From: Flavobacteriaceae bacterium
Lineage (GTDB): Bacteria; Bacteroidota; Bacteroidia; Flavobacteriales; Flavobacteriaceae
NCBI GenBank assembly: GCA_030625995.1
Contig: DAOUPU010000064.1
Span: 1 to 11,268 of the forward strand
Reading direction: 5' to 3'
Length of the DNA stretch: 11,268 nt
Part shown: one piece after another, positions 1 to 7,115 of the stretch
Layout of the letters: the number at the start of each line of letters is the position of its first letter
Position numbering within the stretch: position 1 is the stretch's first letter
Translations under genes and position numbers: made by a program
Notes under the pieces: model-generated
The model's database searches: none
What the model was told of the DNA's origin: nothing
What the model saw: the letters and a program-made list of their open reading frames with translations, nothing else

Positions 1-549
1 GATGTCGTTCCGGTTGGGAAAGACCAATTACAACATTTGGAAATGACACGTGATGTTGCGAACAGGTTTAATAATCAAATGGGTATAACGTTGGTTCCTC
101 CTTTGGCGAAAGTGCAAGAAAACACAATGTATGTTCCCGGAACCGATGGAGAAAAGATGAGTAAATCTAAACAAAACATTATAGATATATTTTTGTCGGA
201 TAAGCAATTGCGAAAGCAAATCATGAAAATAAAAACAGATTCTACCCCTTTAGAGGATCCTAAAGACCCGGATACCTGTAATTTATTTTCGCTGTATAAA
301 TTAGTTGCTTCAGAAGATCAAATTACTGAAATGCGTTCAAAATATAAAGGAGGAAATTATGGTTATGGCCATGCCAAACAAGCATTTTTTGAATTGTTGA
401 TTGAAAGATTTTCAAAAGAACGTGAGCGATATAATTATTATATGGATAATCTTGACGAAATTGACAAGGCCTTAGAAATTGGCGCTAAAAAAGCCCACAT
501 CGTGGCTGATGTGGTTTTAGAAAGAGTAAGAAAGAAATTAGGTTACTAA
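1..549 (+). CDS. trpS: Tryptophan--tRNA ligase, C-terminal part (5' end outside window)
   Basis: Cytoplasmic class I aminoacyl-tRNA synthetase that charges tRNA-Trp with tryptophan using ATP. The frame is open from the first base, so the gene enters from the left edge; 182 residues are visible of about 330 usual for the family, leaving roughly 150 N-terminal residues (with the HIGH motif) outside. Visible near the start is the VPVGKDQ segment typical of TrpRS, followed by LEMTRDVANRFN. The class I signature KMSKS lies at visible residues 52-56 (about 154-168), within GEKMSKSKQN, and closes the ATP site. The C-terminal helical domain follows (YKGGNYGYGHAK, then a charged helix ending in RVRKKLGY). 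An apparent start at 37 is a TTG inside the gene and not a real start. The next gene begins 14 bases after the TAA stop. Identification is secure from the motifs and overall sequence. Confidence 0.96.
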   Translation, partial: DVVPVGKDQLQHLEMTRDVANRFNNQMGITLVPPLAKVQENTMYVPGTDGEKMSKSKQNIIDIFLSDKQLRKQIMKIKTDSTPLEDPKDPDTCNLFSLYKLVASEDQITEMRSKYKGGNYGYGHAKQAFFELLIERFSKERERYNYYMDNLDEIDKALEIGAKKAHIVADVVLERVRKKLGY

Positions 550-563
550 ATAAATGTGTTGAA

Positions 564-869
564 ATGAATAAGATATTATTATTAATTGGGATATTCTTCA
601 TTATGTCTTGTTCCAAAAATAAAGAAAAAACCCAACTTGTTGAAGTTGCTTGCGGTCAATGTCAATTTGAGTTGACCACGCAAGAAGGATGTGATCTGGC
701 AGTCAGAATAGATGGAATACCTTATTTTGTTGATGGAGCGGATATTGATGACTTTGGAGATGCCCATGATGAAAACTCAGGATTTTGTGAAGTTATTAGA
801 AAGGGGAAAGCAACAGGAAAAATAGTTGATGATAGATATGAATTGACATCTTTGGTGTTAATCGAGTAG
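564..869 (+). CDS. Small cysteine-containing lipoprotein, DUF6370-like, function unknown
   Basis: A protein of 101 residues with a short type II signal peptide: a positive N-terminus (MNK), a hydrophobic run at residues 4-14, and a lipobox-like I-M-S-C ending at Cys16. It is therefore probably lipidated and anchored in an envelope membrane facing the periplasm. The mature part has a CxxC motif (Cys30-Gly-Gln-Cys33) and further cysteines at 43 and 75, with His68 between the last two, so a metal site or two disulfides are possible; neither is shown. The segments VEVACGQCQF, GCDLAVRIDG and FVDGADIDDFGDAH are what I remember of the flavobacterial DUF6370 family, and the length agrees. The ATG at 564 gives a complete signal peptide. 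It probably shares a transcript with trpS, 14 bases upstream, but nothing suggests a role in translation. Function unknown. Confidence 0.82.
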   Translation: MNKILLLIGIFFIMSCSKNKEKTQLVEVACGQCQFELTTQEGCDLAVRIDGIPYFVDGADIDDFGDAHDENSGFCEVIRKGKATGKIVDDRYELTSLVLIE

Positions 870-914
870 TACGAAAGAGAATCCTGATTTTTATCTGTTA
901 TATTAATACATTTT

Positions 915-943
915 AACCTTTCAACACCTTAAGGTGCCGGGTT
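915..943 (-). terminator. Hairpin at the convergent gene ends, possible terminator
   Basis: The DNA contains a perfect 12-base palindrome, CACCTTAAGGTG, at 925-936, which overlaps the stop codon of the aldo-keto reductase gene. Read as - strand RNA, the stem extends to about 11 pairs: AACC with GGTT outside, an AAA bulge, then CGG with UUG (two G-U pairs), and CACC with GGUG around a UUAA loop. The + strand version pairs less well because the CAA/CCG part does not match. No U-tract follows on either strand, so this is not a classical intrinsic terminator. It sits where trpS-side and pgk-side transcripts converge, which is why a termination or 3'-end stabilising role is proposed. Confidence 0.35.
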
Positions 944-1972
944 GGGCTGTAACTCATTTATCTTATCAATTTCTTCCAATACTTCTTCGGATAGGTTAAC
1001 TTCTATGCTTCCTATATTTTCTTTGAGTTGAGCCATAGTTGTTGCCCCAATAATATTACTTGTAACAAATGGTTGTTGGTTGACAAAGGCTAGTGCTAAT
1101 TCTGTAAGACTTAAACCATTTTTCTGTGCGAGTTCAAAATACTTTTTAGTTACAAACACAGATTGTTCACTCAAATATTTTCGCATTTTTTTCAATTGAG
1201 GATACAGTTCCAATCTTGCATCTTTAGGGTTTTCTTTTAAGTATTTGCCACTTAAGGTACCAAAAGCCAGGGGAGAATATGCCAATAATCCAATATTTTC
1301 ACGATAGCTAACTTCGGCAAGATTTGCTTCAAAGGTTCTGTTTAAAAGAGAATATGCATTTTGAATGGTTTTACATCTTGTAAATCCATTATTGGTACTT
1401 TCATTTAAATGTTTCATCAGACCCCAGGCAGTTTCATTAGAAACTCCATAATGCCTAATTTTTCCTTCTTTTACTAAAGAATTTAATTTTCCAATAATTT
1501 CATTAAAATTATCTTGCCATTTATCCTCAGAATTACGCTTAAAATTCCTTACTCCGAAGAAATTAGCTTTCCTTTCAGGCCAATGTAATTGATAGAGATC
1601 AATATAATCTGTTTGTAAACGTTTTAAACTTTTCTTTAGGGCATCATCTATTGCTTCATTGGAAAACCCCATATTATCTCTAATATAGCTCAATCCCGGA
1701 TTTGGACCGACAATTTTTGTTCCAATTATCAGTTCTTCACGTTTTTGATCTTTTAACCAACTTCCTATAAATCTCTCTGTTGACCCTTGTGTTTCTTTCC
1801 TGCCCGGTACCGAGTACAGTTCAGCAGTATCTATGAAATTAATTCCTTGGTCAATAGCATAATTTAATTGTTCATGGGCATCCTCCTCCGTATTTTGCTC
1901 ACCAAAGGTCATAGTACCCAGACATATTTTACTAACTTTTATATCGGTATTTGGTAAAGTTGTATATCTCAT
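929..1972 (-). CDS. tas: NADP(H)-dependent aldo-keto reductase, Tas-like
   Basis: Cytosolic oxidoreductase of the aldo-keto reductase superfamily (TIM barrel), expected to reduce aldehydes or ketones with NADPH; the physiological substrate is not known. The 347 residues match E. coli Tas (346) nearly end to end as I recall it: LGTMTFGEQN at 18-27, the KETQGSTE region near 60, TDYIDLYQLHWPER at 121-134, a GVSNETAWG segment, QNAYSLLNR, and a C-terminus ending in PNPAP where Tas ends in YPAP. The catalytic tetrad of the superfamily is present as Asp48, Tyr53, Lys86 and His130. The start is ATG at 1972 and lies 9 bases after the pgk stop, so the gene is probably translated from the pgk transcript. 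The stop codon lies inside the palindrome at 925-936. The link to pgk may be no more than shared transcription. Family assignment is firm, the exact reaction is not. Confidence 0.93.
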   Translation of the reverse strand: MRYTTLPNTDIKVSKICLGTMTFGEQNTEEDAHEQLNYAIDQGINFIDTAELYSVPGRKETQGSTERFIGSWLKDQKREELIIGTKIVGPNPGLSYIRDNMGFSNEAIDDALKKSLKRLQTDYIDLYQLHWPERKANFFGVRNFKRNSEDKWQDNFNEIIGKLNSLVKEGKIRHYGVSNETAWGLMKHLNESTNNGFTRCKTIQNAYSLLNRTFEANLAEVSYRENIGLLAYSPLAFGTLSGKYLKENPKDARLELYPQLKKMRKYLSEQSVFVTKKYFELAQKNGLSLTELALAFVNQQPFVTSNIIGATTMAQLKENIGSIEVNLSEEVLEEIDKINELQPNPAP

Positions 1973-1981
1973 AAAATAGGA

Positions 1982-3169
1982 TTAATTCAGAATAGCATCT
2001 ATTCCCGGAAGGGTTTTGCCTTCCAACATTTCGAGCATTGCACCTCCGCCTGTGGAAACGTAACTTACTTTGTCTGCAAAACCAAATTGTTTTACTGCCG
2101 CCACGGAATCACCTCCTCCAACAAGAGAGAATGCACCATCTGCTGTAGCATCCGCAATAGCATTACCTAATTCTATAGTTCCTTTCGCAAATTTCTCCAT
2201 TTCAAAAACTCCTACAGGACCATTCCATAGAATAGTTTTAGATTGAGCAATAACAAACGAAAAGCCAATATTGGTTTTTGGTCCGGCGTCCAAGCCTTCC
2301 CATCCGTCAGGGATATTTTTTATATCAACAATTTGTGTATTTGCATCATTACTAAAAGAATCTGCAGCAATAACATCTATTGGTAAATGAACTTTCACTC
2401 CTTTATCCTCAGCTTGCTTTAAAATGTCCAATGCTAATTGTTGCTTGTCATCTTCACAGATTGAATTGCCAACTTTTCCACCTAAAGCTTTTATAAAAGT
2501 GAAACTCATCCCACCGCCAATGATAAGATGATCAACTTTATCAAGAATATTTTCTATTACTGTAATTTTTGATGAAACCTTTGAACCGCCAAGAATTGCT
2601 GTTACAGGTTTTTCACTTTCCTCCAAAACCTTTTTTAAACTTTCAATTTCTCTAGCTAATAAAAGACCAAAAGATTTGTTTTCAGGAAAAAATTGTGCGA
2701 TTACAGTGGTGGAGGCATGGGCCCTGTGGGCTGTGCCAAAGGCGTCGTTTACATATATATCACCAAGTTTTGAAAGTTGTTCTGCAAACTTTTTGTCTCC
2801 AGCTTTTTCTTCCGGATGAAATCTTAGATTTTCTAACAATAAAATTTCCCCGTTTTGTAATTCAGCTACAGCCTTTTCGGCCGCGTCACCTACACAATTT
2901 TCCACAAATTTAACCTGAACACCTAATATGTTCGTAATTGTTTTTACAATATGCTTTAATGAATATTTTTCTTCCACACCTTTAGGACGACCTAAATGTG
3001 ACATTAGAACTGCGCTACCACCGTCTTCCAGTACTTTCATAATGGTTGGTTTGGCCGCTTGGATTCGTGTTGTATCGGTAACTTCTAAATTCTCATTTAA
3101 TGGCACATTAAAATCTACTCTTATGAGTGCCTTCTTATCTTTAAAATTGAAATCGTCTAATGTTTTCAT
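1982..3169 (-). CDS. pgk: Phosphoglycerate kinase
   Basis: Glycolytic and gluconeogenic enzyme of the cytosol that transfers phosphate between 1,3-bisphosphoglycerate and ADP, giving 3-phosphoglycerate and ATP. The 395 residues are the full family length. Visible in order: the PGK signature RVDFNVPL at 17-24 (3-phosphoglycerate binding), SHLGRP at 57-62, LENLRF at 112-117, NDAFGTAHRAHAST from 141, the nucleotide-domain segment LGGSKVSSKI, the WNGPVGVFE loop, and the C-terminal GGGDS at 351-355 that binds the nucleotide phosphates, followed by STGGGAMLE. No key motif is missing. ATG at 3169 follows a likely promoter at 3199-3228. The coding sequence is visibly richer in G+C than the polysaccharide genes to the right, as expected for a highly expressed core gene. 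An aldo-keto reductase gene follows after 9 bases. Confidence 0.98.
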   Translation of the reverse strand: MKTLDDFNFKDKKALIRVDFNVPLNENLEVTDTTRIQAAKPTIMKVLEDGGSAVLMSHLGRPKGVEEKYSLKHIVKTITNILGVQVKFVENCVGDAAEKAVAELQNGEILLLENLRFHPEEKAGDKKFAEQLSKLGDIYVNDAFGTAHRAHASTTVIAQFFPENKSFGLLLAREIESLKKVLEESEKPVTAILGGSKVSSKITVIENILDKVDHLIIGGGMSFTFIKALGGKVGNSICEDDKQQLALDILKQAEDKGVKVHLPIDVIAADSFSNDANTQIVDIKNIPDGWEGLDAGPKTNIGFSFVIAQSKTILWNGPVGVFEMEKFAKGTIELGNAIADATADGAFSLVGGGDSVAAVKQFGFADKVSYVSTGGGAMLEMLEGKTLPGIDAILN

Positions 3170-3198
3170 GGATTATTCAGTGTATAAAAAATGGATAG

Positions 3199-3228
3199 CA
3201 AAGATACTAATTAGTTGATGACTAGAAA
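3199..3228 (-). promoter_or_regulatory. Likely promoter of pgk (Bacteroidota -33/-7 type)
   Basis: Read on the - strand, TATCTTTG at 3206-3199 matches the Bacteroidota -7 consensus TAnnTTTG exactly. TTTC at 3228-3225, 18 bases upstream, is one base off the -33 element TTTG. Transcription would begin near 3192, giving a leader of about 20-25 bases before the pgk ATG at 3169. The site lies in the longest intergenic gap of the window (155 bases), which supports a separate pgk transcript. Motif-based inference only. Confidence 0.5.
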
Positions 3229-3289
3229 GCGGTAGAATGATTTATGTGAAATATTTATAGAGGATTATCAAATTTAAAATAAAATGAAT

Positions 3290-3307
3290 TTTCACTTTTC
3301 AGTGGAA
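3290..3307 (-). terminator. Weak intrinsic terminator candidate after the CarboxypepD_reg gene
   Basis: About 20 bases after the stop codon at 3325, the - strand reads TTCCACT-GAAA-AGTGAAA. This is a seven-pair stem with one mismatch (C-A) around a GAAA loop, with a perfect core CACT/AGTG at 3293-3304. A U-rich stretch follows (ATTCATTTTATTTT). The stem is short and poor in G+C, so termination would be weak. Its position between the upstream gene run and the pgk promoter fits a transcript boundary. Confidence 0.35.
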
Positions 3308-3324
3308 GATTTTAAGGTAGTTAT

Positions 3325-4590
3325 TTAATCTTTGACGATATTCAATTCATTCCATTCAATGTTCAAATCGTTATCCACTTGATTTTCCATTTCCTTATCA
3401 GAATTAAACCGTTTATTTTCAGGAATTGATGTTGCAATGGAGTCCAGTTTATTGATCAAAAATACCTGACCGATATTAATTTTAGCGTGCTCGTTAGATG
3501 AAAAGGCATGTCTTTTTGTTAGATTTACCTTAGCATCCCATCGAAATAATTTTGGGTACCAATAGCCTTTAAATTTTTGATAACTTACTGTACTATTAAA
3601 TGTTGGATTGCTTATACTTAATCCGATAATAAATAATATTGGTTTTACCGCAACCGGAATACTAAGTACACCCGAACCTTCAATCAGTGCAATAGCGTAA
3701 CTTTCTTTGCTTATTAATATTTTTCCCTGATCTTTAATATAATCAATTTTTCGTTTGGCCTTAAAATTAATGGTAACCAAGGTTTCACCGTTCAAACTGG
3801 TTTCGTCACCAAAGGAATATTCGTATTTTTTAAAATGCTTGGGATTTAAGAAATTACCTTTGGTATCATTCCTTAGGTCTGCCAGATTAATAATTGTTTC
3901 AGGTCCCCCCATATTCATATCTCTTTCCAGATCGAAATCTTCATCAACATCTTCCCCTCTTTTAATGGCCTTTTTTGTTTCTTTGGCCTGTTTTTTATCC
4001 ATCCAATCTCGCATAAACTTAATTTTTTGTGGATTTTCGGCAGGCCTGTATAATAGCAATTGATGTTGGTTCTCAATGGAGTCAGCGGGTTTTGAATAAT
4101 ACGTTTTAAAAACAGCCTCTTCCCTTTTAATAATTGCATCATTCTCAATAAATTTCTCTCGATAATAGGCTATTGTTTGATAAGGATCCCGAGGATAATT
4201 TTGGTCGAGATTTTCAAGTGCTTTTTTAACATATTCCAGAGGAGATAAACGACTAACAATAACCTCATCTAATAAATTAGTAGCCGGATTCAGTTTTATT
4301 TCCAGTGGAGAATTAATATCCCTTATGGGAATTAAATAAGTATTGAACCCAATAAAACTTATAGAGATGGTATCATTTTGTTTAGATTTTGGAATATAAA
4401 AATCAAATTCTCCATCCTCATTACTAATAGTACCAATAGCGTAATTTAACAAAGTAATTGAGGCATAAGGAAGTGGTTCATCATTTTCCTGATTCTTTAC
4501 AACTCCGGAAATAGCACTGTTACTTTGTGCAATTAAAGGAAAATTGGAAAGGCCAAGGACTATTAGGAAGATTATTTTAATTTTATTCAT
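3325..4590 (-). CDS. Secreted CarboxypepD_reg-like domain protein, function unknown
   Basis: An exported protein of 421 residues. A signal peptide is visible: MNKIK, a hydrophobic core at 6-20, and a likely signal peptidase I site after Ala21 (LIA-QS). Residues about 27-112 form a carboxypeptidase regulatory-like beta-sandwich, with ISGVV at the start, PLPYASITLLNYAIGT, the NEDGEF turn, ISISFIGF, and DEVIV at the end. This module often starts Bacteroidota outer-membrane transporters, but here no TonB plug or beta-barrel follows and the protein is too short to be such a receptor. The remaining 310 residues are unfamiliar: a lysine-rich then acidic stretch at about 198-225, then strand-like repeats (VTINFKAKRKIDYIKD) that resemble lipoprotein-carrier-like folds only loosely. 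Likely periplasmic or outer-membrane associated. It follows the MurG-like glycosyltransferase gene by 58 bases and could share its transcript. The ATG start is well supported by the signal peptide. Confidence 0.85.
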   Translation of the reverse strand: MNKIKIIFLIVLGLSNFPLIAQSNSAISGVVKNQENDEPLPYASITLLNYAIGTISNEDGEFDFYIPKSKQNDTISISFIGFNTYLIPIRDINSPLEIKLNPATNLLDEVIVSRLSPLEYVKKALENLDQNYPRDPYQTIAYYREKFIENDAIIKREEAVFKTYYSKPADSIENQHQLLLYRPAENPQKIKFMRDWMDKKQAKETKKAIKRGEDVDEDFDLERDMNMGGPETIINLADLRNDTKGNFLNPKHFKKYEYSFGDETSLNGETLVTINFKAKRKIDYIKDQGKILISKESYAIALIEGSGVLSIPVAVKPILFIIGLSISNPTFNSTVSYQKFKGYWYPKLFRWDAKVNLTKRHAFSSNEHAKINIGQVFLINKLDSIATSIPENKRFNSDKEMENQVDNDLNIEWNELNIVKD

Positions 4591-4648
4591 TACATGTGTT
4601 TCGACGAATAAGATACGGAAATGTTACAAACATTAATTTATTAGAGAA

Positions 4649-5752
4649 CTAAGAAAAATATATATTGAATAGAGTTTTGAAATCTAATTTATTTGGAACT
4701 CTGTTTTTTATAAATCCATTATAGTTTTCAATTTCATCCAACATTTCTATTTTAAAATTATCCTGATTCGTATAAGGTGCTATTTTTTTTTGATCCAAAT
4801 ACTTTGCCAAATATTCTTGTTCAAACTGGCCGGGAGTAGGAATAAAAAATGTTTTGGCTTTAAGTTTTTGCATATCCATTATAGTAGAAAACCCTGATCT
4901 GGCCAATACCAATTCGCTTTCATTAATTGCCGTTTGTAATTCCTCCTTTAACATGTAATTTACTATGCGTGTTGTTTTTAATTGTTTTATCTGTTGCTCT
5001 TCAGATATAATACCTCTCACAAATAATACTTTTTTATCATAGTTTTCCAGTTCTGCAAATAACTTTTTTTCAAGAATAGTTCGTTGTGGTTCCGGACCAG
5101 AAAGCACAACCAGTAAATCTTGTTTTTTAGGTACTCTCTTGTATGAAAATCTGCTCAGGCAACCGATGTATTTGATATCCATTTTTGAATTTTCCAGATC
5201 TGATAATTCGCCCGCAAGACTTTGATTATCATTGTAATCCGGAATCCAACAACTATCAAATTTTGCAATAATTTTTTGATGGATTAAACTTGTTAAAAAG
5301 GATGTATTCCCGGATAGAACCTTAAGTTGATGTGTTATATAAACTGAAGGAACTTTGTTCGATCTTACTCCAAATCTATTATCAGAAATAATTCCTGAGA
5401 TTCCATCTTCTTTGATTATTTTACTGACAACTGTCTTTTCATTGCTAATTGCTCTTAAAATATTTGGTGCTTGTAAGAGCATTCTAACTTTAAGTTCTTT
5501 GCCATTTTTGGGGTAGGTGATCCTGTAGGATGGCAGCTCATAATATTTAAGCTCAGGGAATTCTTTTTGAAGTAGGGTTAAAGCATCTCCATCGCTTGCT
5601 ATTACAGGCGTATATTTATTTAGAATTAATGCATTGATAATGGGAATACACCTTGTTGCATGGCCTAAACCCCAATTTAAAGGTGCTACTAATATTTTTT
5701 TAGTTTGAGGTACTGAAGGTAAAAATTCAGGCTTGGGGGTTGATTTTTTCAC
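4649..5752 (-). CDS. MurG/MJ1255-like glycosyltransferase (GT-B fold)
   Basis: A predicted cytosolic or membrane-peripheral sugar transferase of 367 residues. The N-terminal Rossmann half begins KILVAPLNWGLGHATR (19-34); the GLGHATR loop at 28-34 corresponds to the acceptor-side glycine loop of MurG-like enzymes, and the wording is typical of the MJ1255/TIGR00661 group. The C-terminal half holds SGPEPQRT at 218-225, VLFVRG at 242-247, and the nucleotide-sugar part RSGFST at 285-290 and PTPGQFEQEYLA at 305-316, which match the GT28 C-terminal domain. The only usable start is GTG at 5752: an in-frame TAA lies 15 bases further upstream and no ATG occurs before the Rossmann core, leaving a 16-residue leader rich in Pro and Lys. 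It follows purD by 81 bases. Donor and acceptor cannot be told from sequence; the neighbouring polysaccharide genes suggest an envelope glycan or glycolipid. A nine-base poly(A) tract at 4783-4791 lies in the coding strand. Confidence 0.85.
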   Translation of the reverse strand: MKKSTPKPEFLPSVPQTKKILVAPLNWGLGHATRCIPIINALILNKYTPVIASDGDALTLLQKEFPELKYYELPSYRITYPKNGKELKVRMLLQAPNILRAISNEKTVVSKIIKEDGISGIISDNRFGVRSNKVPSVYITHQLKVLSGNTSFLTSLIHQKIIAKFDSCWIPDYNDNQSLAGELSDLENSKMDIKYIGCLSRFSYKRVPKKQDLLVVLSGPEPQRTILEKKLFAELENYDKKVLFVRGIISEEQQIKQLKTTRIVNYMLKEELQTAINESELVLARSGFSTIMDMQKLKAKTFFIPTPGQFEQEYLAKYLDQKKIAPYTNQDNFKIEMLDEIENYNGFIKNRVPNKLDFKTLFNIYFS

Positions 5753-5768
5753 TTGAGGGGATTGTAAT

Positions 5769-5794
5769 TAAGTAAATCTAAACAACTAAGTAAA
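5769..5794. repeat. Short direct repeat upstream of the MurG-like gene
   Basis: TAAGTAAA occurs at 5769-5776 and again at 5787-5794, 18 bases apart; with the three preceding bases the repeats are AATTAAGTAAA and AACTAAGTAAA, one mismatch in 11. They lie in the 81-base gap just upstream of the GTG start. The spacing of under two helical turns could suit a regulator, but the sequence is AT-rich and chance is a fair explanation. Confidence 0.3.
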
Positions 5795-5833
5795 GAAAGT
5801 TTGATAGAGAAAGCAAATTATTGGAACGTATAA

Positions 5834-7105
5834 TTAAAGATCAAATCCAATATCTTTTCGAAAATTCATCCTGTCAAATTTAATTAACTCGATGTTTTTA
5901 TAGGATTGTTCAAGAGCTTCCTTAAAATTAGGACCATAGGAAGTAACCGCAATAACTCGCCCACCAGAGCTTAGAACTTTATCATTTTCCCGAATGGTAC
6001 CGGCGTGGAAAAGTATCGATTCTTTGACATTTTCTAGTCCGGAAATTTCCTTTCTTTTTTCGTAATTTTCAGGATACCCGCCTGAAACCAACATAACCGT
6101 GCATGCAGAACGTTCATCAATCTCTATAGCGAACTCGCTTAATTTTTTATTGGCAGTCGCTTTAAATAAATCTACGAAATCTGATTTTATTCTTGGAAAA
6201 ACAACCTCAGTTTCGGGATCTCCCATCCGTACATTATACTCAATAACCATTGGTTCATTTTTTACCATTATCAAACCTATAAAAATAAATCCTACATAGG
6301 GTATTTTGTCCTTTTTCAATCCTTCAATCGTCGGTTTTATTATCCGATCTTCAACTTTTTTTAATAGAGCTGAATTTGCAAATGGAACTGGTGAAACAGC
6401 ACCCATTCCTCCTGTATTTAAACCTTTATCTCCTTCACCGATTCTTTTGTAATCCTTAGCATTAGGAAAAAGTACGTAATCGTTGCCATCTGTAAGAACA
6501 AAGGAACTCATTTCTATCCCGTCTAAAAACTCTTCAATAACAACTTTGGCACTGGCAGTACCAAATTTTTCATGTGTGAGCATTTCTTCTAATTCTCTCT
6601 TGGCTTCCTCAAGATCAGATATGATTAGAACACCTTTACCGGCAGCCAAACCATCTGCCTTTAGAACATAAGGAGGTTTCAAGGAGTCCAAGAAATTAAA
6701 TCCCTGATCTATGGATTCTTTGGTAAAACTTTGATATTTAGCGGTTGGAATATTATGACGAAACATGAATTCTTTAGCAAATTCTTTGCTGCCTTCAAGC
6801 TGGGCAGCAAATTTTTGAGGGCCAATTACAGGTACTTCCTTCAAGCTATCATCGGCTAGAAAATAATCATGTAATCCATTTACTAAGGGATCTTCTGGAC
6901 CTACGATCACCATATTTATTCTATTGTCAAGGACAATATCTTTTATGGCATCGAAATCATTCACATTTATAGGCAAATTAATACCATATTTTTCTGTACC
7001 CGCGTTACCGGGAGCAATAAATAATTTTTCTGTTTTTGGGCTTTGTGCAAATTTCCAAGCAAAAGCGCATTCTCTACCTCCCGATCCTAAAATAAGTATA
7101 TTCAT
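5834..7105 (-). CDS. purD: Phosphoribosylamine--glycine ligase (GAR synthetase)
   Basis: Cytosolic ATP-grasp enzyme of de novo purine synthesis that joins 5-phosphoribosylamine and glycine with ATP to make GAR. The 423 residues are full length. The N-domain begins MNILILGSGGREC (1-13), with APGNAGT at 31-37 and VGPEDPLVNGL at 68-78. The ATP-grasp part shows YVLKADGLAAGKGV at 146-159, EEFLDGIEMS at 191-200, GLNTGGMGAVSP at 228-239, and the metal-binding NVRMGDPETE at 291-300, followed by the C-domain (MLVSGGYPENYEK). One oddity is Cys13 where E. coli and most PurD proteins have His in GREHA. The codon is TGC, so this is a real substitution in this sequence. ATG at 7105 lies 10 bases after the stop of the WcaJ-like gene, so the two are probably co-transcribed; no other pur gene is in the window. 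Confidence 0.97.
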   Translation of the reverse strand: MNILILGSGGRECAFAWKFAQSPKTEKLFIAPGNAGTEKYGINLPINVNDFDAIKDIVLDNRINMVIVGPEDPLVNGLHDYFLADDSLKEVPVIGPQKFAAQLEGSKEFAKEFMFRHNIPTAKYQSFTKESIDQGFNFLDSLKPPYVLKADGLAAGKGVLIISDLEEAKRELEEMLTHEKFGTASAKVVIEEFLDGIEMSSFVLTDGNDYVLFPNAKDYKRIGEGDKGLNTGGMGAVSPVPFANSALLKKVEDRIIKPTIEGLKKDKIPYVGFIFIGLIMVKNEPMVIEYNVRMGDPETEVVFPRIKSDFVDLFKATANKKLSEFAIEIDERSACTVMLVSGGYPENYEKRKEISGLENVKESILFHAGTIRENDKVLSSGGRVIAVTSYGPNFKEALEQSYKNIELIKFDRMNFRKDIGFDL

Positions 7106-7115
7106 TTTTTATAAT

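Noticed and set aside
37..39. TTG at 37 as the start of the trpS product
   Set aside because: The frame is open to base 1 and the preceding residues (VPVGKDQ) are part of the TrpRS core.
2695..2913. Open frame on the + strand within pgk (and others at 2928-3218, 3755-4063, 6099-6299, 6483-6671, 6924-7175, 7365-7559, 8874-9128)
   Set aside because: All are antisense to well-supported genes, have no recognisable domain, and lack a separate promoter or conserved start; they are by-products of the real coding frames.
3915..4148. Alternative - strand frame of 77 residues inside the CarboxypepD_reg gene
   Set aside because: It lies wholly inside a longer gene with a signal peptide and known domain, and its composition is that of a frame-shifted reading.
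4591..4648. Promoter for the CarboxypepD_reg gene
   Set aside because: A TTTG is present, but no TAnnTTTG element lies at the proper distance, so co-transcription with the upstream gene is as likely.
5795..5833. Promoter for the MurG-like gene in the gap after purD
   Set aside because: AATAATTTG and TACGTTCC come near the -7 consensus but neither fits, and no -33 element is in place.
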